From the NCBI GenBank assembly GCA_040772685.1, contig JAXGXQ010000007.1, positions 56,530 through 120,529 of the forward strand: DNA of 64,000 nt. Direction: 5' to 3'. This document shows positions 1 through 8,100 of the stretch, one piece after another; position 1 is the stretch's first letter; every line of letters begins with the position of its first letter. Position numbers and translations under genes: made by a program. Below the pieces are notes generated by a model. That model had not been told where the DNA came from and did no database searches. It worked only from the letters and a program-made list of their open reading frames with translations. The stretch is from JAXGXQ01 sp040772685. GTDB lineage: Bacteria > Bacillota > Clostridia > Saccharofermentanales > UBA5734.

Positions 1-204
1 CCCAACACCATCATTTTTTTTCAGGCGAACATCCAAATAAGAAAGTCCGATACGTAAATCTGCTGACTGATCGCGGTTGGCGTAAATTCTGGCATAAGCT
101 GCACTACCGACATCGGTCAGCAAAAATACTGCAACCGCGACAAATGTCAGCAATAACAACACCAGCACCAGCTCGATCAGAGTATAGCCTTTTCTACTTC
201 TCAT
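1..204 (-). CDS. Pilin-like protein, N-terminal part (runs off window edge)
   Basis: The visible 68 residues begin MRSRKGYTLIELVLVLLLL, a type III prepilin signal: short basic leader, G before the mature residue, glutamate at mature +5, then a hydrophobic helix. Such proteins are cleaved by a prepilin peptidase and assembled in a type IV pilus or type II secretion pseudopilus. The stretch after the helix (QSADLRIGLSYLDVRLKK) resembles DUF4860-type pilins of Clostridia, from memory only. Its ATG overlaps the stop of the upstream gene (ATGA), so it is translationally coupled in the gspF-like operon. The C-terminus lies outside the window. Confidence 0.8.
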   Translation of the reverse strand, partial: MRSRKGYTLIELVLVLLLLTFVAVAVFLLTDVGSAAYARIYANRDQSADLRIGLSYLDVRLKKNDGVG

Positions 205-509
205 TTACTTTGCACCTCGATGATCGGACGAATATTGGCTCCGACCACCTCGTAATAATAATCGTAGTTATCCCGGTCAATTATCAGACCGTAATTCGCC
301 TCCAGATAGTCAAGGTCGGGAGGATAAGCGCCTTCCAGCGCATAACACTGGCGGGCTGCACGGTCTATCGCGACTGCGGCAATTTCAAGCTGCTCCGCAG
401 CGCGGCGCTCAGGCAAACCAGCCAGCGCGCTGCCGATCAAAATCAGGATGATCAGAACCAGCGCGGCTACTACAATCAGCGCAATGCTTTGAGGGTTTAT
501 CCGTTTCAT
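201..509 (-). CDS. Small membrane-anchored pilin-operon protein
   Basis: About 102 residues: a short N-terminus, one transmembrane helix (about residues 7-32) and a small soluble domain with a tyrosine-rich patch (DNYDYYYE). It sits between a GspF-like platform gene and a pilin-like gene and is probably a minor pseudopilin or assembly factor. It has no clear prepilin cleavage site, so that role is inference from context. I chose the ATG at 509 because GAGGTG lies about 6 bases upstream; an in-frame GTG at 518 would add three residues but lacks a well-spaced site. The stop overlaps the next start (ATGA). Confidence 0.7.
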   Translation of the reverse strand: MKRINPQSIALIVVAALVLIILILIGSALAGLPERRAAEQLEIAAVAIDRAARQCYALEGAYPPDLDYLEANYGLIIDRDNYDYYYEVVGANIRPIIEVQSK

Positions 510-519
510 GGCTGCCACC

Positions 520-1572
520 TCAGCCGACTGCGCCGATGATTTCTACCAACGGCAACATAACTGAAAGCAGTATAGCGCCGACAATCAGCGAAAGCAGAAC
601 AACCAGCAAAGGTTCAACAATGCCCGAGAAACGGGTCAGATGAGCATCAACTTCGGTTTCATATGAATCAGCTACTTTACCCATCACGGTATCCAGTTCA
701 CCGGTACGGTTACCCAGCGCCAGCAAACGCACGAACAAGCGGGGGAAAATATCAGCAGCGCTCAGTGCGGTGAAAAAGTCAGTATCTGCCGCGATCTTGG
801 CACGTAAGTCACTGATCCGCTTAGCGACAATACTGTTTTCCATCACAGCTTCGGTCATATTCAGCGCTGAATCCAGATCGACTCCACTATGCAGCAGGCT
901 GGCCATTGCCTGAGAGAAACGTGCGGCATAAATGCGCTGATACAAGGATCCGACAACCGGCCAGTTCAGGACAATCCGGTCGCGCAGGCGGCGGCCGGTG
1001 CTGCTGCGCCAGAAAATCAGCCAGAGAACGATAATGACAGCCGCAGCCAGAAGCACAAAAAGCCACTGCCGGCGCAGAAAAATTCCGAATTGCATGAGAA
1101 CACGAGAGAAACCCGGCATGGTGCCGCCGAAGGAATGCAGAATCTGCTGAAAAATTGGCAAAACCCGGACGATTATCAAAATAATAACGGCCAGCATCAT
1201 GACGGCCAACACCGCCGGATAAACCAGAGCACTGCGCAGTTTCCGCCGGAGGGCAGCATCCTTTGTATAGTAAGCTGCCAGGCTGACCATAATTTCGTCG
1301 AGGTTGCCCGTACGCTCGCCAATGCGCGTCATATGTACGAGGTAATCAGGAAATCCGGCTGTGGCTGCCATCGCGTTACTAAGCGGCTGGTTTTTAGCCA
1401 AACCATCACTAAGCCCTGCCAGCAGTGGCTCAATCCTCCGGCCACGGGCACCGTCCTGCATCATTTCTATACCTTCAGCCAATGGGATGCCGGATTTTTG
1501 TACTAAAGCAACCTGCTCGCAAAACGCGGCAAGCTCTTCGCGCGGAACTGAGGTTCTTTTTCTGCCGAACAT
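520..1572 (-). CDS. Type II secretion / type IV pilus inner-membrane platform protein (GspF/PilC family)
   Basis: About 350 residues with the GspF architecture: two homologous cytoplasmic helical domains (first near residues 15-140, second near 220-330) each followed by hydrophobic helices near 145-170, 195-215 and 325-350. Signature-like segments are FPDYLVHMTRIGERTGNLDE and the second-copy equivalent FVRLLALGNRTGELD. GspF/PilC anchors the assembly ATPase and drives pilin extraction. No GspE-type ATPase is visible next to it here. The start is taken at the ATG at 1572, preceded by AGGTGA; the in-frame upstream codons to 1644 would overlap the likely promoter. Confidence 0.9.
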   Translation of the reverse strand: MFGRKRTSVPREELAAFCEQVALVQKSGIPLAEGIEMMQDGARGRRIEPLLAGLSDGLAKNQPLSNAMAATAGFPDYLVHMTRIGERTGNLDEIMVSLAAYYTKDAALRRKLRSALVYPAVLAVMMLAVIILIIVRVLPIFQQILHSFGGTMPGFSRVLMQFGIFLRRQWLFVLLAAAVIIVLWLIFWRSSTGRRLRDRIVLNWPVVGSLYQRIYAARFSQAMASLLHSGVDLDSALNMTEAVMENSIVAKRISDLRAKIAADTDFFTALSAADIFPRLFVRLLALGNRTGELDTVMGKVADSYETEVDAHLTRFSGIVEPLLVVLLSLIVGAILLSVMLPLVEIIGAVG

Positions 1573-1630
1573 TATTTCACCTGCCTGAACGGAAACCGGC
1601 AGTAAGCCGGTCGGGCTTATGTGCATATTC

Positions 1631-1660
1631 ATTATATCTGTCACAACAAACGTTTGTCAT
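1631..1660 (-). promoter_or_regulatory. Sigma-A-like promoter for the pilin/GspF operon
   Basis: Read on the minus strand: ATGACA (1660-1655), 18-base spacer, perfect TATAAT (1636-1631). It lies about 60 bases upstream of the ATG chosen for the GspF-like gene and is evidence against the longer reading frame. Confidence 0.5.
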
Positions 1661-1677
1661 CATAGGCACTTATCACC

Positions 1678-1707
1678 TTGAACTAGTTATATCTTAAATA
1701 TTATAAT
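1678..1707 (+). promoter_or_regulatory. Sigma-A-like promoter for the transglutaminase gene
   Basis: TTGAAC (1678-1683), 18-base spacer, TATAAT (1702-1707), about 110 bases upstream of the TTG start at 1816. It is divergent from the GspF-operon promoter. Confidence 0.5.
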
Positions 1708-1815
1708 GAATCATTAGTATCATGCTGGTTTCAGCTAAATTCAACTGCTCCATTTCACCCGCTGATGTTGATGTACCACGGGTTTCCGATATTTCTTCTG
1801 GTCAGGAGGCCGATC

Positions 1816-3249
1816 TTGCTCTTTAAACGTTCTGCGCCCCGTCTGCCGCTTCGTCTTTTATTCTTCACTCTTGCAGTGCTTGTTGCCTTACCCGCAGTTA
1901 CTGCAGGCTGTATCGTGCGACCGGCGCCCACTTCAATTACAACTGTCATGCCTACCGGTACTACAAGCGAGAGCGGCACAGGCCCGTCCGATTCAGGAAC
2001 CAGCCAATCCGAACCCGCTACATCCCTGACTGAATCCACCGGAAGCACAGGCTCTGAATCCTCCGGTTCAGCCGTTTCTGATCCAAGTATTTCCGGCACT
2101 ACTGCGGACGGCTCGCAAACCAGTCAATCTGCAGGCGATCCGTCAGGAACCACTGGTTTCAGCACAGGTTTTACAACCAATACAACTCCCTGGGCAACCG
2201 CCACAACCCGTCCAACTATCGTGACAACCGCCCTGCCGCCCACAAATACAACCACCAGTGCTCCAACAACCAATACCACCAGAGCTCCGACCACTACTAC
2301 CACCAGAACTCCAACAACCACTACCACCAGGGCTCCGACTACCACTACCACCAGAGCCACTACCCAAGCTACAACTGTGCCTGCTACACAAGGTACAGCC
2401 AGCAATTTTCCGGTTAAAAACTACGGTTCCTTCCCTCGCAGTTCGTATGGTACAAATGCCAGCATTGTCACGAGCGAAGACGGTGTAGTGAGCATAGATG
2501 TTGGCAACACCCGCAGAGGTGTGGTATTGGTCAAGATTAATTCCAGTACCGGCAAAGCCTGGAAATGCCTGCTAAAAGGTCCTTCCGGTTCCTATCAGTA
2601 TGACTTGCTGAAACGCGGTGTTTACGAAGGCGTTCCTTTGCAAATGGGCAGCGGTGCCTACAAATTAACAGTATATGAGCAAATCAGCGGTACCAGCTAC
2701 TCAACCCACACAGCGCACAGTTTTAATGTTTCCCTGTCCTCGAGTTTGAGTCCTTATACTGCCGCCTCGATTATTGTTGACTTTTCCAGCGGCTCAGCCA
2801 GCACTGCCAAAGCCAAGTCGCTTGTTTCCGGCAAAACCAATCAGGTTGCCCGCATCGAAGCCATCTATAACTGGGTTGTTGACAACATCGCTTATGATCG
2901 CGTTCTGGCCGGTAAAATAACCAGCAAAGAAGTCAAAACCTATATCCCCGACCCCGACAAAACCATGTCGAGCCGTAAGGGTATTTGCTACGATTACGCT
3001 GCTTTAATGGCTGCGATGCTGCGTTCACAAGGCATACCCACCAGGCTGATCATGGGCTTAGTACCGCAGGGATACCATGCCTGGAACGAGGTTTATCTTG
3101 TTGGCACCGGCTGGGTCGTAATCGCCAGTTTTAACTATCGCCAGGTTGACGGGAGCGCCTGGGTTATGTTTGATCCCACTTTTGCCGCCGGCAACATGAG
3201 CGAAGAAAAAATCCTCAATACAACCCATACCAAGCAAAGAACCTATTAA
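1816..3249 (+). CDS. Secreted transglutaminase-like lipoprotein with Thr-rich linker
   Basis: About 477 residues. A basic N-terminus and hydrophobic stretch end in TAGC, a plausible lipobox, so the protein is probably a lipoprotein anchored outside. Then follows a long Ser/Thr/Pro-rich linker (about residues 35-205) with repeated APTTTTTR-type units, a beta-rich segment, and a C-terminal transglutaminase/protease-like domain with the Cys (GICYDYAALMAA), His (YHAWNEVYL) and Asp (FDPTF) of the triad. Proteins of this fold act as cysteine proteases or transglutaminases on surface proteins; the substrate is unknown. The start is a TTG at 1816 with a perfect AGGAGG 6 bases upstream; the ATG at 1765 has no ribosome binding site and would place extra residues before the signal peptide. 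Confidence 0.85.
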   Translation: MLFKRSAPRLPLRLLFFTLAVLVALPAVTAGCIVRPAPTSITTVMPTGTTSESGTGPSDSGTSQSEPATSLTESTGSTGSESSGSAVSDPSISGTTADGSQTSQSAGDPSGTTGFSTGFTTNTTPWATATTRPTIVTTALPPTNTTTSAPTTNTTRAPTTTTTRTPTTTTTRAPTTTTTRATTQATTVPATQGTASNFPVKNYGSFPRSSYGTNASIVTSEDGVVSIDVGNTRRGVVLVKINSSTGKAWKCLLKGPSGSYQYDLLKRGVYEGVPLQMGSGAYKLTVYEQISGTSYSTHTAHSFNVSLSSSLSPYTAASIIVDFSSGSASTAKAKSLVSGKTNQVARIEAIYNWVVDNIAYDRVLAGKITSKEVKTYIPDPDKTMSSRKGICYDYAALMAAMLRSQGIPTRLIMGLVPQGYHAWNEVYLVGTGWVVIASFNYRQVDGSAWVMFDPTFAAGNMSEEKILNTTHTKQRTY

Positions 3250-3281
3250 GATACCGCTTGGGCAACCGAACCTTTTTCAGG

Positions 3282-3306
3282 CACAGCCGCAGGGGCTGCA
3301 GTTTTT
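3282..3306 (+). terminator. Possible weak terminator after the transglutaminase gene
   Basis: Short hairpin CAGCC-loop-GGCTG followed by CAGTTTTTAG, between two convergent genes. The stem is only 5 bp, so this is weak. Confidence 0.35.
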
Positions 3307-3319
3307 AGTAAGGCGCTGC

Positions 3320-4627
3320 TCAGTTCTTTCTGTTGTCAATAACGCGTTTGGCCTTACCCTCACTGCGCGGCAGGCTGCGTGGTTCAACCAGAGTGATTTT
3401 TGCAGATATACCCAATACTGACTGGACATCAGCATTAAGCTTACGTTCCAGGTTTTCGATTTCCCGTACCGAGTCAGAGAAGAAAGCGCGAGTCATCTCG
3501 ATTTGAATTTCCATGACGTCAAGATTGCGAACCCGATCGACGATAATCATGTAGTGCGGTTCTACTTCGCCATAGGAAAGCAGAATCGCTTCAATTTGAG
3601 TTGGGAACACATTGACGCCGCGGATGATCAGCATGTCGTCGGCGCGGCCGGTCACTTTTTCCATGCGGACGGTTGTTCGCCCGCAGGCACACGGTTCGTA
3701 ATGCAGAGCGCTAAGATCGTGAGTATTGTAACGCAGCAGGGGCGTGCCTTCTTTGGTTATGCTGGAAAACACCAGTTCACCGATTTGACCGGGCGGCAAC
3801 GGCTGATGTGTTTCCGGGTCGATAATCTCGGCGATAAAATGGTCAGCCTGAATATGCAGATCATCGCTGCAAGCGCAGCTCATCGAAACCCCGGGTCCCA
3901 TTGTTTCGGAAAGCCCATAGATATCAAAAGCTTTCAGCCCCAGTTTTTCTTCAATTTGCTCTTTCATGGCAACGGTCCAGGGCTCTGCCCCGAAAATGCC
4001 ATATTTGAGATGCAGTTGGTCCTTTGTCACACCGTAGGTTGAAAGCGCGTCAGCCAGATGCAGCGCATAGCTGGGAGTACAGGCAATGGCTGTCGGTCGG
4101 AAATCAACCAGAATCTGAATCTGGCGCATTGTGTTCCCGGAAGAAACAGGGATAACGGTGGCGCCCAGACGTTCAGCGCCGTAATGCAACCCGAGTCCGC
4201 CCGTAAACAACCCATACCCATAAGCAATATGCAGAATATCACCCTTAGTCATGCCGGCTGAACGCAGTGAGCGCGCACAGCATTCACTCCAGATCTCAAT
4301 ATCTCTGCTGGTATAGCCAACAACCTTCTGTTTACCTGTGGTACCGGAAGAAGCGTGGATCCGGATAATATCACTTAGCGGCACCGCAAAAGTTCCATAT
4401 GGATACTGGTCACGCATGTCCTGTTTATCCGTAAATGGCAGTTTGACAATGTCTGCCAGGGTTTTAATATCCCCTGGCAGCAGGCCGATCGCATCCATTT
4501 TTTCCGTATAAAATGGCACATGGCCATAAATGCGGTGGACACAATCCGCTAACCGTTCTCCTTGCAACTTTTGCTGCTCTGCCAATGGCATACATTCATG
4601 TGTCGGATCCCATATTTGATTATTCAC
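3320..4627 (-). CDS. paaK: Phenylacetate-CoA ligase
   Basis: 435 residues, the usual length for this adenylate-forming ligase, which makes phenylacetyl-CoA from phenylacetate, ATP and CoA in the cytoplasm. The N-terminal tyrosine/proline motif (YGHVPFYTEKM), the P-loop-like ATP motif SSGTTGK near residues 93-99, the YGLSE adenine-binding motif and the C-terminal domain (GRADDMLIIRGVNVFPTQIE) are all present. In anaerobic Clostridia such enzymes usually accompany indolepyruvate ferredoxin oxidoreductase in aromatic amino acid breakdown; that partner is not in this window. The start is the GTG at 4627, with GGAGG 7 bases upstream; the open frame continues upstream only because it reads through the T-box leader. 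Expression is probably controlled by that leader. Confidence 0.93.
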   Translation of the reverse strand: MNNQIWDPTHECMPLAEQQKLQGERLADCVHRIYGHVPFYTEKMDAIGLLPGDIKTLADIVKLPFTDKQDMRDQYPYGTFAVPLSDIIRIHASSGTTGKQKVVGYTSRDIEIWSECCARSLRSAGMTKGDILHIAYGYGLFTGGLGLHYGAERLGATVIPVSSGNTMRQIQILVDFRPTAIACTPSYALHLADALSTYGVTKDQLHLKYGIFGAEPWTVAMKEQIEEKLGLKAFDIYGLSETMGPGVSMSCACSDDLHIQADHFIAEIIDPETHQPLPPGQIGELVFSSITKEGTPLLRYNTHDLSALHYEPCACGRTTVRMEKVTGRADDMLIIRGVNVFPTQIEAILLSYGEVEPHYMIIVDRVRNLDVMEIQIEMTRAFFSDSVREIENLERKLNADVQSVLGISAKITLVEPRSLPRSEGKAKRVIDNRKN

Positions 4628-4714
4628 GTATTTTCCTCCAGAAGATTCTCGCTGAATCATTTCGCTTGCAGTCAATCTGCCTGAAAGCATGACAATTGAA
4701 TCAATTTTAAATAC

Positions 4715-4750
4715 AAAAAAGCCTTCCATCCCTGAAGAGGGACGAAAGGC
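4715..4750 (-). terminator. T-box attenuator terminator
   Basis: Minus-strand stem GCCTTTCGTCCCT / AGGGATGGAAGGC with a CTTC loop, followed by six T. It overlaps the region that would otherwise form the antiterminator with uncharged tRNA. Confidence 0.85.
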
Positions 4751-5000
4751 AACTTCCGCGGTACCACCCTGATTCACAGCATCCTGAACGCTGTGCTCTT
4801 TTCGGATCCGTTGAGATCCTCGCCCTAATAACGCCGGGCTTCTGCGGGACAGCCTAATACGTCTTAAACGGTTCAGCAGCCGGCTCCGGAGTGAATATCA
4901 GCTTTAGGGCCAGAGACGGACTTACAGTCACGATCCGTCATCCCTGTCTGGTTTTAATCTGCTGATCTGTCTCCATTAACGCCTTTTTGCAGATGAAAGT
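4715..5000 (-). ncRNA. T-box leader (tRNA-responsive), specifier read as TTC/Phe, upstream of paaK
   Basis: On the minus strand the conserved T-box core AGGGTGGTACCGCG lies at 4770-4757. Upstream is a Stem I candidate: base GGAG at 4974-4971 pairing with CTCC around 4891-4888, and a side stem CAGC/GCTG. The 3' side of the specifier loop reads GATATTCA before the closing stem, which matches the usual GA..A-codon-A layout and puts TTC (4895-4893) as specifier. The T-box bulge UGGU would pair with a tRNA ending ACCA, consistent with a discriminator A as in tRNA-Phe. Downstream is a competing terminator (4750-4715). The T-box call is firm; the Phe assignment is by eye. Confidence 0.9.
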
Positions 5001-5006
5001 GGTTTT

Positions 5007-5035
5007 ATTATCATTTTTTGTCAACGGGTTGTCAA
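5007..5035 (-). promoter_or_regulatory. Promoter of the T-box/paaK transcript
   Basis: Minus strand: TTGACA (5035-5030), 17-base spacer, GATAAT (5012-5007), giving a start point near 5000, just ahead of Stem I. A second TTGACA lies within the spacer. Confidence 0.7.
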
Positions 5036-5104
5036 GCATCGACCGGCTTTTGTGTCCAACCGGCTTTTAGTCAAATCGTTACTCACGAGTCTGCCTAAAG
5101 TCTG

Positions 5105-7255
5105 TCAGCCCGGTTTGCTCTGGCGATTCTCTGATTTCATTGATAGTGAAATACGCTTACGTGCGGTGTCAACTGAAAGCACCCTTACTGTAACCGCCAT
5201 GCCGGGTTGTACAACATCAAGGGGATGGCGGACAAAGGAGTCAGAAAGCTCCGAAATATGAACTAAACCGTCCTGATGCACGCCGATATCAACAAATGCG
5301 CCAAAGTCAGCTACGTTGCGCACTACTCCGGTTAAAACCAGGCCTGGTTTCAAATCGCTGATTTCCATAACATCGGCAAGTAAAGTCGGCTGCGGTAAAT
5401 CTTCACGGGGATCGCGTCCCGGTTTTTCCAACTCAGCCAGAATATCGGCCAAAGTCAGAGAGCCCAAACCGGTTTTCTCCGCGAGTTTTTCCAGGCCGGC
5501 CTGCCGCATTCTTTGCGCCAGCTCGGCTGACGGCTCTGCGCCCAATTCGCGGCCAATCCGTTTGACAGCGTCGTAGCTTTCCGGATGAACAGCCGTTGTA
5601 TCCAGATATTCAGGGCTATCGGGAATCCGCAGAAACCCGGCGCATTGTTCAAAAGTCCTGGCGCCGATGCGCGGTACTTTCAGCAACTCAGCACGCTTAC
5701 GGAAACGGCCGTTTTGCCCGCGCCAGTTGATAATCGAATTTGCCGCAGTTTCATTGATGCCGGCAACATAGGAAAGCAGTCGTGCGGAAGCAGTATTCAG
5801 GTTTACACCTACCTCATTAACACAGGCTTCAACCACACCTGTTAAGGCTTCGTCCAGTTTTTTCTCGGGCAGGTCATGCTGATACTGGCCTACGCCTATG
5901 GCTTTGGGATCAACCTTTACCAGTTCTGCCAGCGGGTCGAGAGTACGACGGGCAATCGAAACAGCGCTGCGCAAGGAGACATCGTATTCAGGGAACTCTG
6001 CTGCTGCCAGCGGTGAAGCTGAATAAACCGAAGCTCCGGCTTCACTTACCAGCAGGTATTTAACAGCTAAACCGCGTTCTTTGATCAGAGCGCTGACAAA
6101 ACGTTCCGTTTCCCGTGAGGCTGTGCCATTGCCGATCGCGATCAGTTGGACGGCATGTTTCTTGATTAGTTGCTCCACCTTAGCGGCCGCTTCAGCAATA
6201 CGCTCGTGCGGTGGTGTCGGATAAATCACACCCGTTTCCAGCACTTCGCCTTCAGCACTCACCACACAAATTTTGCAGCCTGTCCTGAAACCGGGGTCAA
6301 TACCAAGCACAACTCTGCCGCGCAACGGTGGTTGCAGCAGCACACTACGCAAATTTACCCGGAAAACATCAAGTGCGCCGGCGTGGGCATTGTCGGTTAG
6401 ATCAGCCCGGATTTCGGTAGTAAGGGAGGGCAGGATCAGCCGCTTCCAGGCATCTGCGGCAGCCGGCAGCAGCCAGCGGTCTGCAGGCTTTTCTGCAGCC
6501 GGAGTCAACAGCTGACAGAAATATGGTTCCACGGCCTCATAATCAATGTCCAGATTTACAGAAAGGAACTTCTCGCGCTCGCCGCGGTTAATCGCCAGAA
6601 CGCGATGGCCCGGAACACGCAGCACTGGTTCCTGATAATCGTAAAAAGCTTCGTAAACGGAGGGTTCCTTAGTTTTGCCGCGGGCTGTGAGCATCGCGTT
6701 CTGCCAGGTTTGCTGACGCAGCCGACGGCGTAACGCAGCATCATTTGAGAGGGTTTCAGCTACAATATCACTGGCACCGGCAAAGACCGTTTCCTGGTCA
6801 GGCAATTCCTTTTCAGCGTCAATCAGTGTATCTGCCAATCGCCTTAATTCAGCTTCTGAGTCTTGCCGCGCCAAAAGACGCAAAGCGAGCGGTTCCAGAC
6901 CGCGTTCCTGAGCTATGGTTGCCCTGGTCCGGCGTTTTGGACGGTATGGACGGTAGATATCATCCAATTCCGTAACCGTGCCGGCACGATCTATCTGTTT
7001 ATTTATCTCAGCTGTCAACTGACCTGTTTCACCAATCAACCGCCGTACATCTTCACGACGCGCTTCGAGCGCACGCAGGCTTTGCAGCCGCTCATGCAGT
7101 GAACGCAAAACCTGATCGTCAAGGTTCCCGGTTACTTCTTTGCGATAACGGGCTATAAAGGGAATTGTATTGCCCGCGTCGATTAATTCGACTATAGCGG
7201 CAATCCTCTCCCGGCTAAGTTCAAAATCCTTCGCCAACTGTGCGAATGAGTCCAT
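5105..7255 (-). CDS. tex: Tex-family S1 RNA-binding protein
   Basis: 716 residues, the normal length for Tex, a conserved cytoplasmic nucleic-acid-binding protein linked to transcription. Order of domains: N-terminal helical Tex region, a YqgF/RNase H-like fold with GIDPGFRTG near residues 318-326, helix-hairpin-helix repeats (INETAANSIINWR and the following PRIGARTFEQ), and a C-terminal S1 domain (LVLTGVVRNVADFGAFVDIG). The start is ATG 7255 with AGGAGG 8 bases upstream; the upstream in-frame ATGs precede that site. It stands apart from the clp operon, separated by a hairpin, and ends just before the paaK leader promoter. Confidence 0.95.
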   Translation of the reverse strand: MDSFAQLAKDFELSRERIAAIVELIDAGNTIPFIARYRKEVTGNLDDQVLRSLHERLQSLRALEARREDVRRLIGETGQLTAEINKQIDRAGTVTELDDIYRPYRPKRRTRATIAQERGLEPLALRLLARQDSEAELRRLADTLIDAEKELPDQETVFAGASDIVAETLSNDAALRRRLRQQTWQNAMLTARGKTKEPSVYEAFYDYQEPVLRVPGHRVLAINRGEREKFLSVNLDIDYEAVEPYFCQLLTPAAEKPADRWLLPAAADAWKRLILPSLTTEIRADLTDNAHAGALDVFRVNLRSVLLQPPLRGRVVLGIDPGFRTGCKICVVSAEGEVLETGVIYPTPPHERIAEAAAKVEQLIKKHAVQLIAIGNGTASRETERFVSALIKERGLAVKYLLVSEAGASVYSASPLAAAEFPEYDVSLRSAVSIARRTLDPLAELVKVDPKAIGVGQYQHDLPEKKLDEALTGVVEACVNEVGVNLNTASARLLSYVAGINETAANSIINWRGQNGRFRKRAELLKVPRIGARTFEQCAGFLRIPDSPEYLDTTAVHPESYDAVKRIGRELGAEPSAELAQRMRQAGLEKLAEKTGLGSLTLADILAELEKPGRDPREDLPQPTLLADVMEISDLKPGLVLTGVVRNVADFGAFVDIGVHQDGLVHISELSDSFVRHPLDVVQPGMAVTVRVLSVDTARKRISLSMKSENRQSKPG

Positions 7256-7315
7256 GAAATATTCCTCCTGAGCCGCTGCACGCGGCAGTTGTTTCATCAT
7301 GATAACACATAGTAA

Positions 7316-7348
7316 GAGCGACGTTCTGCGGCAAGCAGCGCGTCGCTC
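7316..7348. terminator. Intergenic hairpin, likely end of the clp operon
   Basis: GAGCGACG / CGTCGCTC, 8-bp perfect stem with a 17-base loop that itself holds GC-rich complementarity. The T-tract on the minus strand is poor (TTACTATGTG); on the plus strand it is ATTTTGTCTG. Confidence 0.45.
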
Positions 7349-7398
7349 ATTTTGTCTGTTAGTGAACTTTTTAGCGAGAATATGAATTACATCATCAA

Positions 7399-8100
7399 TT
7401 AATTCTTAGATTGCTTGCCGCCGGCCGCAGCTTTGGCGTTCTGTTCCAACACCTCTGTCTGTTGTCGAATCAAATCGGCCGCAAATGCAGTATCGGGGCT
7501 TAACCAACCGGTTTCCGGCTGTAGCTTCTCTTTAAACATGGCCTCAGTATTAACGTAGATTTCCGAAGGATAATCAACGGCAAACCACTCACCGGAATCA
7601 GCTTGTGCCAGGAAGCGCATCATGGCATCATCAGCAGTTAAAAAATGAATGTTTACAGCCGGCGGCTCCAGGCAACCCTGCGTCTGTATAGCCACCTTAA
7701 CTATCTCCATCAACCTGTCGTCACAAAAATGATCGTAAACATGGATAGTCTCGATCAGCTTATTATAATCACTGTAACGGCGGCAATGCCAATCCGGTAA
7801 TAGAGCCGGATCCAGAACCGTCAGCGGATCAGCGGAGCCAATAGGTTTATTGCTCAAAATTGCTTCCGGTATATACGCGATCAGCAGTTTGTGCTGCGGA
7901 TCACAATACAAAAGCGGTTCTGCCAAGACAAAATCGTTACCGCAGTTAAGGCAGACCTGCTGCTGAATTTTCTTCAGCAGCAGGCGCTCTTTCAAATCCG
8001 GGTCAGAGTCGGCGTCAATAACATCCCAGATAACTGCATCGATGTCGTTCAGACATTTGGGGCATTGGATCAGGGAGCGGTGAAACCTGCTCGGGATCAT
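7399..8100 (-). CDS. CpXC-domain protein coupled to clpC
   Basis: 233 residues. The N-terminus carries two zinc-ribbon-like cysteine pairs, CPKC near residue 13 and CLNC near residue 50, in the arrangement of the CpXC domain, whose function is not known. The rest is soluble with no recognised motif, and the C-terminus is Ala/Lys-rich. Its ATG overlaps the clpC stop by four bases (ATGA), so it is the last cistron of the ctsR-mcsA-mcsB-clpC operon and probably co-induced by protein stress. That placement suggests, but does not prove, a link to the ClpC system. Confidence 0.8.
   Translation of the reverse strand: MIPSRFHRSLIQCPKCLNDIDAVIWDVIDADSDPDLKERLLLKKIQQQVCLNCGNDFVLAEPLLYCDPQHKLLIAYIPEAILSNKPIGSADPLTVLDPALLPDWHCRRYSDYNKLIETIHVYDHFCDDRLMEIVKVAIQTQGCLEPPAVNIHFLTADDAMMRFLAQADSGEWFAVDYPSEIYVNTEAMFKEKLQPETGWLSPDTAFAADLIRQQTEVLEQNAKAAAGGKQSKN

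Noticed and set aside
2124..2405. Antisense frame of 93 codons rich in valine opposite the transglutaminase stalk
   Set aside because: It is the mirror of the ACC/ACA-rich Thr repeats; composition is low-complexity and it has no start context.
4628..4777. N-terminal extension of paaK to 4777
   Set aside because: This stretch is the T-box antiterminator and terminator read as codons; the true start is GTG 4627 with GGAGG.
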